This document shows, piece after piece, positions 28,122 through 36,134 of a DNA stretch of 51,374 nt. Within the stretch, counting starts at the first letter, position 1. The number at the start of each line of letters is the position of its first letter. This stretch comes from Alkalibaculum sporogenes (GTDB lineage Bacteria > Bacillota > Clostridia > Eubacteriales > Alkalibacteraceae): NCBI RefSeq assembly GCF_009362815.1, contig NZ_WHNX01000021.1, forward strand, positions 1 to 51,374. Direction: 5' to 3'. The notes under the pieces are model-generated. The model was not told the DNA's origin. It was given only the letters and a program-made list of their open reading frames with translations, and searched no databases. The translations under genes and the position numbers were made by a program.

Positions 28122-28505
28122 ATGAATATTTTTGGAACAGGAATTGATATTATTGAAATATATAGAATAGAAAAGGTTGTATCTAAACATCCTAAGTTTT
28201 TAGATAAGTATTTTACTTCTATAGAATTAGAGTATTTTGCTTCCAAAAAAAATAATTATCAAAATATAGCAGGTTATTTTGCTGCAAAAGAAGCAGTATC
28301 AAAGGCGCTAGGGACTGGTTTTCGTGAGTATCGCCTCATAGATATTGAAATAGTAAAAAATAGATTAAATAAACCAGAGGTAGTATTACACCATAATGCA
28401 AAAAAAATTATTATAGAAAATAAAATAAACCATATATATTTATCAATCTCACATAGCAAAGATTATGCAATTGCAAATGCAATTGCTACATTTGCGAGTA
28501 GTTAG
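28122..28505 (+). CDS. acpS: Holo-[acyl-carrier-protein] synthase
   Basis: Transfers 4'-phosphopantetheine from CoA to the acyl carrier protein for fatty acid synthesis. The 127-residue protein has the family GxDIxxIxR start (GTGIDIIEIYRI) and the magnesium-binding FAAKEAVSKALGTG motif near 52-65, plus the ISHSKDYAIA C-terminal segment. The length is normal. It has its own promoter and terminator and so appears monocistronic. Confidence 0.95.
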   Translation: MNIFGTGIDIIEIYRIEKVVSKHPKFLDKYFTSIELEYFASKKNNYQNIAGYFAAKEAVSKALGTGFREYRLIDIEIVKNRLNKPEVVLHHNAKKIIIENKINHIYLSISHSKDYAIANAIATFASS

Positions 28506-28535
28506 TTTAGTCTAGAAATTTAAATACGAAATATA

Positions 28536-28569
28536 GAAAAGTGGTTGTCAAGGCACTTTTCTTTTTTTT
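28536..28569 (+). terminator. Rho-independent terminator of acpS
   Basis: Stem GAAAAGTG/CACTTTTC with a 10-nt loop and an eight-T tail. Confidence 0.88.
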
Positions 28570-28596
28570 ATCGCGAAGTAATGAGCTAAGTGGCGG
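28569..28596 (+). repeat. Short dispersed repeat, copy 1
   Basis: The 28 bases from TATCGCGAAGTAATGAG recur with about three or four mismatches at 43523-43550 in the opposite orientation, each time next to a terminator. Confidence 0.5.
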
Positions 28597-28680
28597 TAAT
28601 GAACAAAATTGATAGTAAACAAAGACATTATTTTAGAATATATTAAATTGTATAAATGATTCCATGAAAGGATGTATAAA

Positions 28681-28905
28681 ATGGCGAATATAAAAACATT
28701 AAATTTATACGATGAAAGATGTACCCCTATATTAACAAAAACTATAAAGGAATTGAGTTATATGAACACAAACGATGTTTTAGTCTTAAACACAGATAAT
28801 CATTGTGCTTTAAAGAAAGTTCGTAATCTCTGTGAAGAAAGAGGATACCATGTTGAGATAGAAAAATTAGGTATAAATGATATGAGATATACCATTAGAG
28901 TATAA
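28681..28905 (+). CDS. TusA/SirA-like small protein with altered CP motif
   Basis: A 74-residue protein with the pattern of the TusA/SirA/YedF fold: an N-terminal strand LNLYDERCTP, a helix (LTKTIKELSYM), NDVLVLNTDN, a second helix (ALKKVRNLCEERGY) and HVEIEKLG. The conserved TusA CPxP motif reads CTPI (Cys14), so the persulfide-carrying cysteine is kept but the first proline is lost. An upstream ATG at 28672 exists, but the AAAGGA site at 28667-28672 is correctly spaced only for 28681. It ends two bases before the thioredoxin-reductase-like gene, so the two proteins probably act together in thiol, sulfur or selenium chemistry. Confidence 0.7.
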   Translation: MANIKTLNLYDERCTPILTKTIKELSYMNTNDVLVLNTDNHCALKKVRNLCEERGYHVEIEKLGINDMRYTIRV

Positions 28906-28907
28906 AA

Positions 28908-29843
28908 ATGAGCGATTCAGTAGCTTACGAAGTGATAATTATTGGCGGTGGTGCCGCTGGCTTATCTGCTGGAATATACTGTGGAAGGAGTGGATTAAGT
29001 ACACTAATTTTAGAGGAAAATTTTGTAGGTGGAGTAGCAAATAGTAGTTATCATATTGGTAATTATCCTGGGTTTCCACAAGGAGTAAGTGGTATAGAAC
29101 TAATGGAACGATTTTACCAACAAGCTTGTGAAGCTCAAGTAAAGGTGAAATTTGAAACAGTCAACAAAATCTATGATAAAAGTGATATTAAAATTGTGGA
29201 AACCAATAACTCTGTATATGAAACCTATGGAATTATTATAGCATTAGGTGGAAAACCTAAACAAATTGGAGCTATAAATGAAGATATGTTCATTGGTAAG
29301 GGCATTTCATTTTGCACAACATGTGATGCCACCGAGACTAAAAATAAAAATGTGATAGTTGTAGGTACTGGTGATACAGCTATCGATCAGAGCATATATT
29401 TATCTCAATTTTGTAACAGAGTATTAATTATAAGCTTAAACCCTATTGGAGAATTCGATTGTTCTGATAAGGAAAAACTTAGGTTTATTAAATCAGATAA
29501 AATTGAGATTTTGTGGAACAAAGAAATATATTCTTTTCAAGGTGATGTTCACTTATCAAAAGTGATAGTTAAAGATGTAAATACTAATGTGTTAAATGAA
29601 ATAACATGTGAATATTGTTTTGAATTTATCGGTTTTAGCCCCAATAGCCATATATGTAAAGAAATTTTAGAATTAGATAATCAAGGTGCAATTGTTACAA
29701 ATGATTTAATGGAAACATCTCATAGAGGTATTTATGCTATAGGAGACGTAAGAAGTAAAGCTCTAAAACAACTGACCACAGCAACATCTGATGGAGCAAT
29801 AGCTGCTTTTATGATTAGAAAATATATCAATAGTATATCTTAG
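28908..29843 (+). CDS. Thioredoxin-reductase-like FAD/NAD(P)H oxidoreductase
   Basis: A 311-residue flavoprotein of the low-Mr thioredoxin reductase type. The FAD Rossmann motif GGGAAGLSAG is at 13-22, the redox-active pair is CTTC (136-139, normally CATC), the NAD(P)H motif is VVGTGDTAID near 151-160, and the C-terminal FAD motif is GIYAIGDVR. The NAD(P)H loop has GxGDxA, as in TrxB. It follows a TusA-like gene by two bases, not a thioredoxin gene, so its partner may be that protein. A hairpin (29864-29900) follows. Confidence 0.88.
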   Translation: MSDSVAYEVIIIGGGAAGLSAGIYCGRSGLSTLILEENFVGGVANSSYHIGNYPGFPQGVSGIELMERFYQQACEAQVKVKFETVNKIYDKSDIKIVETNNSVYETYGIIIALGGKPKQIGAINEDMFIGKGISFCTTCDATETKNKNVIVVGTGDTAIDQSIYLSQFCNRVLIISLNPIGEFDCSDKEKLRFIKSDKIEILWNKEIYSFQGDVHLSKVIVKDVNTNVLNEITCEYCFEFIGFSPNSHICKEILELDNQGAIVTNDLMETSHRGIYAIGDVRSKALKQLTTATSDGAIAAFMIRKYINSIS

Positions 29844-29863
29844 AGGATAAATTAGGCATTAGG

Positions 29864-29900
29864 TGGTAGTTGTTGCATTTAAGAATTGCTTCAACTACCA
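29864..29900 (+). terminator. Hairpin after the TrxB-like gene
   Basis: A 9-bp outer stem TGGTAGTTG/CAACTACCA around an inner imperfect TTGCA/TTGC-rich part. Only a short A/T tail, so termination is uncertain. Confidence 0.4.
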
Positions 29901-29969
29901 TTAAAAGCTGTTAAAGGTTTGTTCAATATGGTAGTATATCATTATTGATAAAGATGAGGTGAACTAATA

Positions 29970-31913
29970 ATGCATAGCAAAGGATTCGTAAGAGTAGCTA
30001 CTGTAACCCCAATTATAAAGGTTGCAGATTGTGAGTACAATAAAATGCAAATAATTAAAACAATTGAAGAAGTTGTTGAAAGTGAAGTTGAAATTGTCGT
30101 ATATCCAGAACTGTGTATCTCAGGATATACATGTGGTGATTTGTTCTTTCAAGATGCTTTATTGATAGAAGTTGAAAAGTCTGTTAAAGAAATCTGCGAG
30201 TATCTTGTACCATATGATATGTTAGTGGTTATAGGTGCACCTATTCGGTTAAGAGGACAGGTTTACAACTGTGCTATATCTATTAACAAAGGAAAAATAA
30301 TCGGAATAGTGCCTAAAAGGTATCTGCCAAATGCTAATGAATTCTATGAGAAGAGATGGTTTGCTAGTGGATTTAATTTAAATGGAAATCAAATTATTTC
30401 ATATTGTGGACAAGAAGTGTTGTTTGGCTTTGAAATATTATTTAAACACGAAACTTATCATGAACTAATAGTAGGAATTGAAATATGTGAAGATTTATGG
30501 GCACCTATTCCACCTAGTAGTTTTTTTTGTCAAGGAGGTGCAACACTTATATTAAATCCTTCTGCTAGTGATGATTTGGTCGGAAAAAGTGAATATAGAA
30601 AAACACTTGTAGAACAACAATCTGCTAGATGTATTGTAGCGTATGCATATGTATCAAGTGGTTTCGGAGAGTCTAGTACTGACTTAGTATATGGTGGGCA
30701 TGGATTAATCTATGAAAATGGTTATCTCTTGAAAGAGAGTGAAAGGTTTAAATATACGAATACAGTAACTATTAGTGATATAGATATACAAAGAATAACC
30801 CATGATAGAATAAAATCTACACCCCTTAGAGAGCACTTGCAAAATAAGGAATATAAATATGAGTTTTTAGAATTTACAACAATTGATAAAGAACATCAAC
30901 TTATTAGAGAAGTAAAATCTCATCCTTTCATACCAGATGATATAAGAGGTAGGAATAAGTCTTGCAAAGAAATTTTCAATATCCAAACTATGGCACTAGC
31001 AAAAAGAATAACTCATATAGGTTCATACTCTATGATAATAGGAATTTCAGGAGGCTTAGACTCTACTTTAGCATTACTCGTCTGTGCTAAGACATGTGAT
31101 GTATTAAATATTGACAGGTCAAATATTACAGCTGTAACGATGCCGGGGTTTGGAACAACCGATAGGACGTATAACAATGCCATATCATTAATGAAAAAAT
31201 TGCACGTAAATATTAGAGAAATCTCTATTAAAGAGGCATCTATACAACACTTTAAAGATATTGAACACGATATAACTAATCACAATACGACTTATGAAAA
31301 CACACAAGCTCGTGAAAGAACTCAGATATTAATGGATATAGGAAATCAACTAAATGGTATAGTCATTGGTACAGGCGATTTATCGGAATTAGCTTTAGGA
31401 TGGGCTACCTATAACGGCGATCATATGTCTATGTATGCAGTGAATTCAGGAGTACCTAAGACCTTAGTGAGATACTTAGTTCAATGGATAGCTGATAATG
31501 ACATTGAAAGTGGTGTGCAAGAAGTATTATACGATATTCTAAATACTCCAGTTTCTCCAGAATTGTTGCCTCCTGATAAGGAAGGGAATATTGCACAAAA
31601 GACAGAAGAAGTTGTAGGGCCATATGAATTACATGATTTTTTCTTGTTTAATGTAATAAGATATGGATACTCGCCTATAAAGGTATTTTATTTAGCTACT
31701 ATTGCATTTGAAATGATATACGACAAAAATACTATTTTAAAATGGTTAAAAAATTTCTATAAAAGATTCTTTAGTCAACAATTCAAAAGATCATGTATGC
31801 CAGATGGACCTAAAGTAGGTTCTATTAGTTTATCACCAAGAGGAGATTGGAGAATGCCTAGTGATGCATCAAATGCATTATGGTTAAAAGAACTGGATAC
31901 AATAGAATTATAG
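29970..31913 (+). CDS. nadE: Glutamine-dependent NAD+ synthetase
   Basis: Final step of NAD biosynthesis: amidation of nicotinic acid adenine dinucleotide using glutamine. The 647-residue protein has an N-terminal nitrilase-type glutaminase domain (about 5-290) with the triad Glu in YPELCISG, Lys in VPKRYLP and Cys in GIEICEDLW. The ATP-pyrophosphatase synthetase domain follows (about 330-640) with the P-loop ISGGLDSTLALL. The TGDLSELALGW and NSGVPKTLVRYL motifs are conserved. A GAGGTGA site precedes the ATG. The tandem structured repeats begin seven bases after the stop. Confidence 0.96.
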   Translation: MHSKGFVRVATVTPIIKVADCEYNKMQIIKTIEEVVESEVEIVVYPELCISGYTCGDLFFQDALLIEVEKSVKEICEYLVPYDMLVVIGAPIRLRGQVYNCAISINKGKIIGIVPKRYLPNANEFYEKRWFASGFNLNGNQIISYCGQEVLFGFEILFKHETYHELIVGIEICEDLWAPIPPSSFFCQGGATLILNPSASDDLVGKSEYRKTLVEQQSARCIVAYAYVSSGFGESSTDLVYGGHGLIYENGYLLKESERFKYTNTVTISDIDIQRITHDRIKSTPLREHLQNKEYKYEFLEFTTIDKEHQLIREVKSHPFIPDDIRGRNKSCKEIFNIQTMALAKRITHIGSYSMIIGISGGLDSTLALLVCAKTCDVLNIDRSNITAVTMPGFGTTDRTYNNAISLMKKLHVNIREISIKEASIQHFKDIEHDITNHNTTYENTQARERTQILMDIGNQLNGIVIGTGDLSELALGWATYNGDHMSMYAVNSGVPKTLVRYLVQWIADNDIESGVQEVLYDILNTPVSPELLPPDKEGNIAQKTEEVVGPYELHDFFLFNVIRYGYSPIKVFYLATIAFEMIYDKNTILKWLKNFYKRFFSQQFKRSCMPDGPKVGSISLSPRGDWRMPSDASNALWLKELDTIEL

Positions 31914-31920
31914 TCAAATA

Positions 31921-32435
31921 TACGCACCAGCAGATTGTCTCGCAGAAATCATAACATATTTCATGCTTGCATGAAAATATGAGAGGATTTCTATGAGCAA
32001 GTGCCAACGACGGTCACCCCAGAGGGGTTGAGGATAATCTGCAAAGGATAAAGTAGTCAATAAATATTGCTACTTCAATATATGATATAATATACGCACC
32101 AGCAGATTGACTCGCAGAAATCATAACATATTTCATGCTTGCATGAAAACATGAGAGGATTTCTATGAGTAAGTGCCAACGACGGTCACCCCAGAGGGGT
32201 TGAGGATAATCTGCGAAGGATAAAGTAGTCAATAAATATTGCTACTTCAATATATGATATAATATACGCACCAGCAGATTGTCTCGCAGAAATCATAATA
32301 TATTTCATGCTTGCATGAAAATATGAGAGGATTTCTATGAGCAAGTGCAACGACGGTCACCCCAAAGGGGTTGAGGATAATCTGCGAAGGATAAAGTAGT
32401 CAATAAATATTGCTACTTCAATATATGATATAATA
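31921..32435 (+). repeat. Tandem array of three structured 172-bp units (candidate ncRNA)
   Basis: Units 31921-32092, 32093-32264 and 32265-32435 are about 95 percent identical; the third lacks one base. Each can fold with an outer stem GCAGATT/AATCTGC, an inner stem AGAAATC/GATTTCT carrying the hairpin CATATTTCATG..CATGAAAATATG, and a GC-rich hairpin ACCCC.AGA.GGGGT. After the outer stem comes a hairpin AAGTAG..CTACTT and an extended -10 TGATATAAT at the unit end (32083-32091, 32255-32263, 32426-32434), so each unit can start transcription into the next. A short ORF with a GAGAGG site sits inside each unit (31993-32031, 32165-32203; altered to 32337-32399 in unit 3). I do not recognise the family. 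Confidence 0.8.
32426..32434 (+). promoter_or_regulatory. Extended -10 promoter reading into the TrpR-like gene
   Basis: TGATATAAT at the end of the third tandem unit, about 120 bases before the TrpR-like start codon. The -35 region is poor, as is usual for extended -10 promoters. The leader holds a hairpin AGAAGTT.TCT.AACTTCT (32511-32527). Confidence 0.5.
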
Positions 32436-32554
32436 AATGGAGAAGCGAGATATGAGATGGAGAAGAGAGATTAGAGATAAAGCTAAAAAAAGATTTTAGT
32501 TTGTGAAAATCTAGAAGTTTCTAACTTCTCATTTATGATATAGTGGAGGTAAAA

Positions 32555-32836
32555 ATGGAACAATCAAAACTAAAGTTACTCTTAAAAAGCATTCTTTCTC
32601 TTGAAAGTGAAGAAGAATGTTTAGGTTTACTGGAGGATTTATGTACGATAAATGAAATCGAAGATATGTCTCATAGAATGGAGATAGCGTATTTATTAAA
32701 TCAAGGAAAAACATTTTATGATGTTCAAGCTCAAACTGGAGCAAGTTCTACCACAATAAGTAGAGTTAGCAGATGCTTAAAACACGGCAGAGGTTATAAA
32801 ATGGTACTAGATAAAATAGTCGATAAAAAAAGTTAA
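32555..32836 (+). CDS. TrpR-like/YerC-YecD family DNA-binding protein
   Basis: A 93-residue helical protein of the Trp-repressor superfamily (YerC/YecD branch, TIGR02531 type). The segment LLEDLCTINEIEDMSHRMEIAYLLNQGKTFYDVQAQTGASSTTISRVSRCL has the helix-turn-helix near residues 53-78. A GTG at 32543 is in frame, but the GGAGG site at 32545-32549 fits the ATG at 32555. It lies before aroE, but the family member's ligand and targets are unknown, and a tryptophan link cannot be claimed. Confidence 0.88.
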   Translation: MEQSKLKLLLKSILSLESEEECLGLLEDLCTINEIEDMSHRMEIAYLLNQGKTFYDVQAQTGASSTTISRVSRCLKHGRGYKMVLDKIVDKKS

Positions 32837-32899
32837 GGTTACAATTAGCTATCATGGATTAATCAGAGTGAAAGAATGTAGATTTTATAGGGAGGAATT

Positions 32900-33700
32900 A
32901 TGAAACAATTTGGACTTTTGGGAGAGAAGCTGTCCTATAGTTTTTCTCCTCAGATACATGAGATAATATTTAATTTTATAGGGGAAGAATATTTATATGA
33001 TCTTGTAGAGATTTCTTTAGGGTCTTTAAATGCTAAATTTCCTGAAATAATACATAAATACCATGGACTTAATGTTACAATTCCATATAAAAAAGATGTA
33101 ATAGAATTACTTGATGTACTAGATAATATATCTAGTGAAATAGGTGCTGTAAACACTATAAAAGTTGTTAATGGTAAATTAGAAGGATACAATACAGATT
33201 ACTTTGGATTTGGAGCTACACTAGATAAATACAATGTTTCGATTATAAATAAAAAAGCATACATTCTTGGAACTGGTGGAGCATCTAAAGCAGTATACTA
33301 TTATTTGAAAAATAATAATATTGGTGATATCGTCTTTGTAAATCGAAAACCAGAAACCCACTGGGCTAAAGATTGTAGAATAATAACTTATGAAGAATGT
33401 AAAAACGAAAGTGGTGATTTGGTAATTAACGCCACACCTTTAGGTATGGATAATCTATCGGATCAATCGCCTCTTTGCAAAGACACATTGTCCAATTTTC
33501 ATAGTGCTATAGATTTAATATACAATCCAAGAGAGACTATATTTCTAAAACACGCGAGAGAACTTGGATTACAAAGTATTAATGGTTTATATATGCTAGT
33601 GGCACAAGCCATAAAATCCGAAGAAATTTGGAATGATATAAAAATAGATGATGTGGTTATAAATAAAATTTTTCATGAAATAGAGAAAATTATATATTAA
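32900..33700 (+). CDS. aroE: Shikimate dehydrogenase
   Basis: Reduces 3-dehydroshikimate to shikimate with NADPH in aromatic amino acid synthesis. The 266-residue length is normal. The substrate site SYSFSPQIH is at about 14-22, the catalytic Lys is in LNVTIPYKKD near 56-65, NTD follows near 99, and the nucleotide-binding loop is GTGGASKAV near 122-130. INATPLGM and the C-terminal LYMLVAQA helix are present. It starts 63 bases after the TrpR-like gene with a GGAGG site. Confidence 0.95.
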   Translation: MKQFGLLGEKLSYSFSPQIHEIIFNFIGEEYLYDLVEISLGSLNAKFPEIIHKYHGLNVTIPYKKDVIELLDVLDNISSEIGAVNTIKVVNGKLEGYNTDYFGFGATLDKYNVSIINKKAYILGTGGASKAVYYYLKNNNIGDIVFVNRKPETHWAKDCRIITYEECKNESGDLVINATPLGMDNLSDQSPLCKDTLSNFHSAIDLIYNPRETIFLKHARELGLQSINGLYMLVAQAIKSEEIWNDIKIDDVVINKIFHEIEKIIY

Positions 33701-33760
33701 TACTGAATTTTATAATTACCTAGAAAAAGAAAAAAGAACACTTAGAACAAGGGTGAGACT

Positions 33761-36088
33761 ATGTATAAAATAACAATCTCAGTTGGAGATTTGGTGGAAT
33801 TTGCTCTGAGAAAAGGTGACATTGACTTCAAGTATACTGGTCGACAGAGGGGAAAACAAGGAACAAAGGCTCATCAAAAGATTCAGAATAGCTATAAAAA
33901 AAATAAAAACTATAAAGCAGAGGTTACTATTTGTGACACTATAGATTATAATGATTTTCAGATAACATTACAGGGAAGAATAGACGGGGTATTAGAAGAA
34001 GAACATGGAATAATCATTGATGAAATTAAGAGTACACGGGTTTCACTTGATGAAATAGAAGAAGAATTTAATGAAATGCATTGGGCTCAGGGGAAAGTCT
34101 ATGCATTTTTATATTGCAACCAAAATCATGTTGAAAATATAGAAGTACAATTAACTTATTATAATCTAGACACTAAGGAGATTAAAAAGATTAAAAAGAC
34201 TTTTTCATACTACGGTCTTAAGGAGTATGTAGAAAATGAATTGCTACAGAATTTTATAAAATGGGCTTTTGTAATTAATAAATGGAAGGAAGAACGAGAT
34301 AATAGCATTAAAAAACAAGACTTTCCTCATAAAAATTATAGAAGTGGTCAGAGAAAATTAGTTATATCTATATATAAGACGATTAAGGATAATAAAAAAA
34401 TATTTTTTAATGCACCTACAGGTATTGGGAAGACAATATCTACTATATATCCTGCGATCATTTCTTTTAGTGAAGGATATGTGGAAAAAATATTTTATCT
34501 TACTTCAAAGAATACCCAAAAAGATATTGTAGAGGCTACAATTGAAAATCTCTGTAATAACAACTTAAAAATAAAGTATCTATCATTAACTGCAAAGGAA
34601 AAGATATGTATCAAAGATCAACCTAACTGTAATCCAGATTATTGTGAGCTTGCAAAAGGTCATTTTGATCGAATAAATGATGCTGTAGAAGATATTTTTT
34701 GTAGCGAATATGCATTTACTAAAGATGTTATAACTCAATATGCTGAAAAACATCGTGTATGCCCTTTTGAATATTCTTTAGATTTATCACTATGGAGTGA
34801 TATCGTAATATGTGACTATAATTACATATTTGATCCTAGAGTATCGTTGAAGAGATTTACTGAAGAAAAGGGGAAATACGTTTTTTTAATCGATGAGGCA
34901 CATAATTTAGTGGATAGGTCTAGAGATATGTACTCTTGTGAAATAGGCAAAAAAAAAGTGTTGAATATAAGGAAAAATATTGGCAAAGATCATCCTATGT
35001 TTAAAATACTAGGAAAAATAAATAGCGAGTTTCTTAAGATAAAGAAGCAAGGTGATATTGATATTAAGGAAAAGCCGGAGGAGTTTATCTATGCTTTGCA
35101 AGACTATATTTATAAAGCAGATAAGTGGCTTTCTGAACACAATAGTGATGTTAATTATTACGATGATATTCTACAATTTTACTTTGAAGTTAATAACTTT
35201 ATTCGTATAGCAGAGTATTTTGGAGATAATTATAGGGTTATAATTACGAAGTATAGCGATGAAGTTATTATAAAGTTAGTCTGTCTTGATAGCTCAAAAT
35301 ATATAAGAGGAAGTGTTGAACAAGGCGTTGCTTCAGTATTTTTTTCTGCAACATTACTTCCTCTACCATACTTCATTGAACTTTTCGGGGGTAAGATCAA
35401 CGATGATTATCATATGGTTTTAGATTCGCCGTTTACAGAAGAAAATATGTGTTTAATGATCTGTAATCATATTAACACTACCTATAAAAGTAGAGAAAGT
35501 AGCTATGAGCAAATCTGTGAATTAATATATGAGTTGTATGGAGGAAAAAAAGGAAATTATATGGTTTTTTTTCCTTCTTATGAGTATATGGAGACTGTTT
35601 ATAACATGTTTAGCGTAATTTATCCAGATATCAAAATCATAGAACAATTAAGATCAATGGATGAAGTTCAAAGATCAGAATTTTTAAATGTCTTTGATCA
35701 AGAGAAAAATATAATTGCATTTGCAGTACTAGGCGGAATTTTTTCAGAAAGTATAGATCTTTTTGGAGATAAGCTAATAGGAACTATTATTGTAAGCGTA
35801 GGCCTTCCTAAAATAGGAGTAGAAAGAGATATTTTAAAAGACTACTATAACGATATTAATGGAAGAGGATTCCAATATGCTTATATGTATCCAGGATTTA
35901 ATAAAGTAATGCAAGGAGTAGGACGAGTTATTCGAAGTGAAGAGGATAGGGGGGTAGTACTACTTATAGACAACAGATATGCACAAAGTAATTATAAAAA
36001 ACTTTTTCCAGGACACTGGAAAAATGCAAAATACCTAGATTCAAAAGATAAATTAAATAACGAACTAAAATTATTCTGGAAAGAATAA
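33761..36088 (+). CDS. PD-(D/E)XK nuclease fused to a Rad3/XPD-type (DinG-like) DNA helicase
   Basis: A 775-residue protein. The N-terminal 170 residues show a PD-(D/E)XK nuclease core: GRIDG (Asp75) and DEIK (Glu88, Lys90), as in Cas4/RecB-type nucleases. A superfamily 2 helicase follows with Walker A APTGIGKT at 218-225 and DEAH at 378-381. Between them are cysteines 283, 290, 295, 314 and 334 in the position of the Rad3/XPD/DinG iron-sulfur domain. The C-terminal helicase half has VFFSATLL, FAVLGGIFSESIDL and the final QGVGRVIR arginine-finger motif. It probably unwinds and trims DNA in repair. It follows aroE by 60 bases. Confidence 0.87.
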   Translation: MYKITISVGDLVEFALRKGDIDFKYTGRQRGKQGTKAHQKIQNSYKKNKNYKAEVTICDTIDYNDFQITLQGRIDGVLEEEHGIIIDEIKSTRVSLDEIEEEFNEMHWAQGKVYAFLYCNQNHVENIEVQLTYYNLDTKEIKKIKKTFSYYGLKEYVENELLQNFIKWAFVINKWKEERDNSIKKQDFPHKNYRSGQRKLVISIYKTIKDNKKIFFNAPTGIGKTISTIYPAIISFSEGYVEKIFYLTSKNTQKDIVEATIENLCNNNLKIKYLSLTAKEKICIKDQPNCNPDYCELAKGHFDRINDAVEDIFCSEYAFTKDVITQYAEKHRVCPFEYSLDLSLWSDIVICDYNYIFDPRVSLKRFTEEKGKYVFLIDEAHNLVDRSRDMYSCEIGKKKVLNIRKNIGKDHPMFKILGKINSEFLKIKKQGDIDIKEKPEEFIYALQDYIYKADKWLSEHNSDVNYYDDILQFYFEVNNFIRIAEYFGDNYRVIITKYSDEVIIKLVCLDSSKYIRGSVEQGVASVFFSATLLPLPYFIELFGGKINDDYHMVLDSPFTEENMCLMICNHINTTYKSRESSYEQICELIYELYGGKKGNYMVFFPSYEYMETVYNMFSVIYPDIKIIEQLRSMDEVQRSEFLNVFDQEKNIIAFAVLGGIFSESIDLFGDKLIGTIIVSVGLPKIGVERDILKDYYNDINGRGFQYAYMYPGFNKVMQGVGRVIRSEEDRGVVLLIDNRYAQSNYKKLFPGHWKNAKYLDSKDKLNNELKLFWKE

Positions 36089-36103
36089 AGTCTTATATAA
36101 AAA

Positions 36104-36132
36104 AACAGAGGTCTTTTGAAGAGACCTCTGTT
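36104..36132. terminator. Bidirectional terminator between helicase gene and leuA
   Basis: An 11-bp perfect stem AACAGAGGTCT/AGACCTCTGTT with a 7-nt loop between convergent genes, flanked by A-rich sequence upstream (T-rich on the minus strand). Confidence 0.8.
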
Positions 36133-36134
36133 AA

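Noticed and set aside
32014-32232. Antisense ORF of 72 codons across the 172-bp repeats
   Set aside because: It exists because the repeat length is not a multiple of three in a stop-poor strand; no ribosome binding site, and the sense strand carries promoters and structure.
1-32435. CRISPR array interpretation of the tandem repeats
   Set aside because: Units are 172-186 bp with no short repeat/unique spacer alternation and no cas genes nearby.
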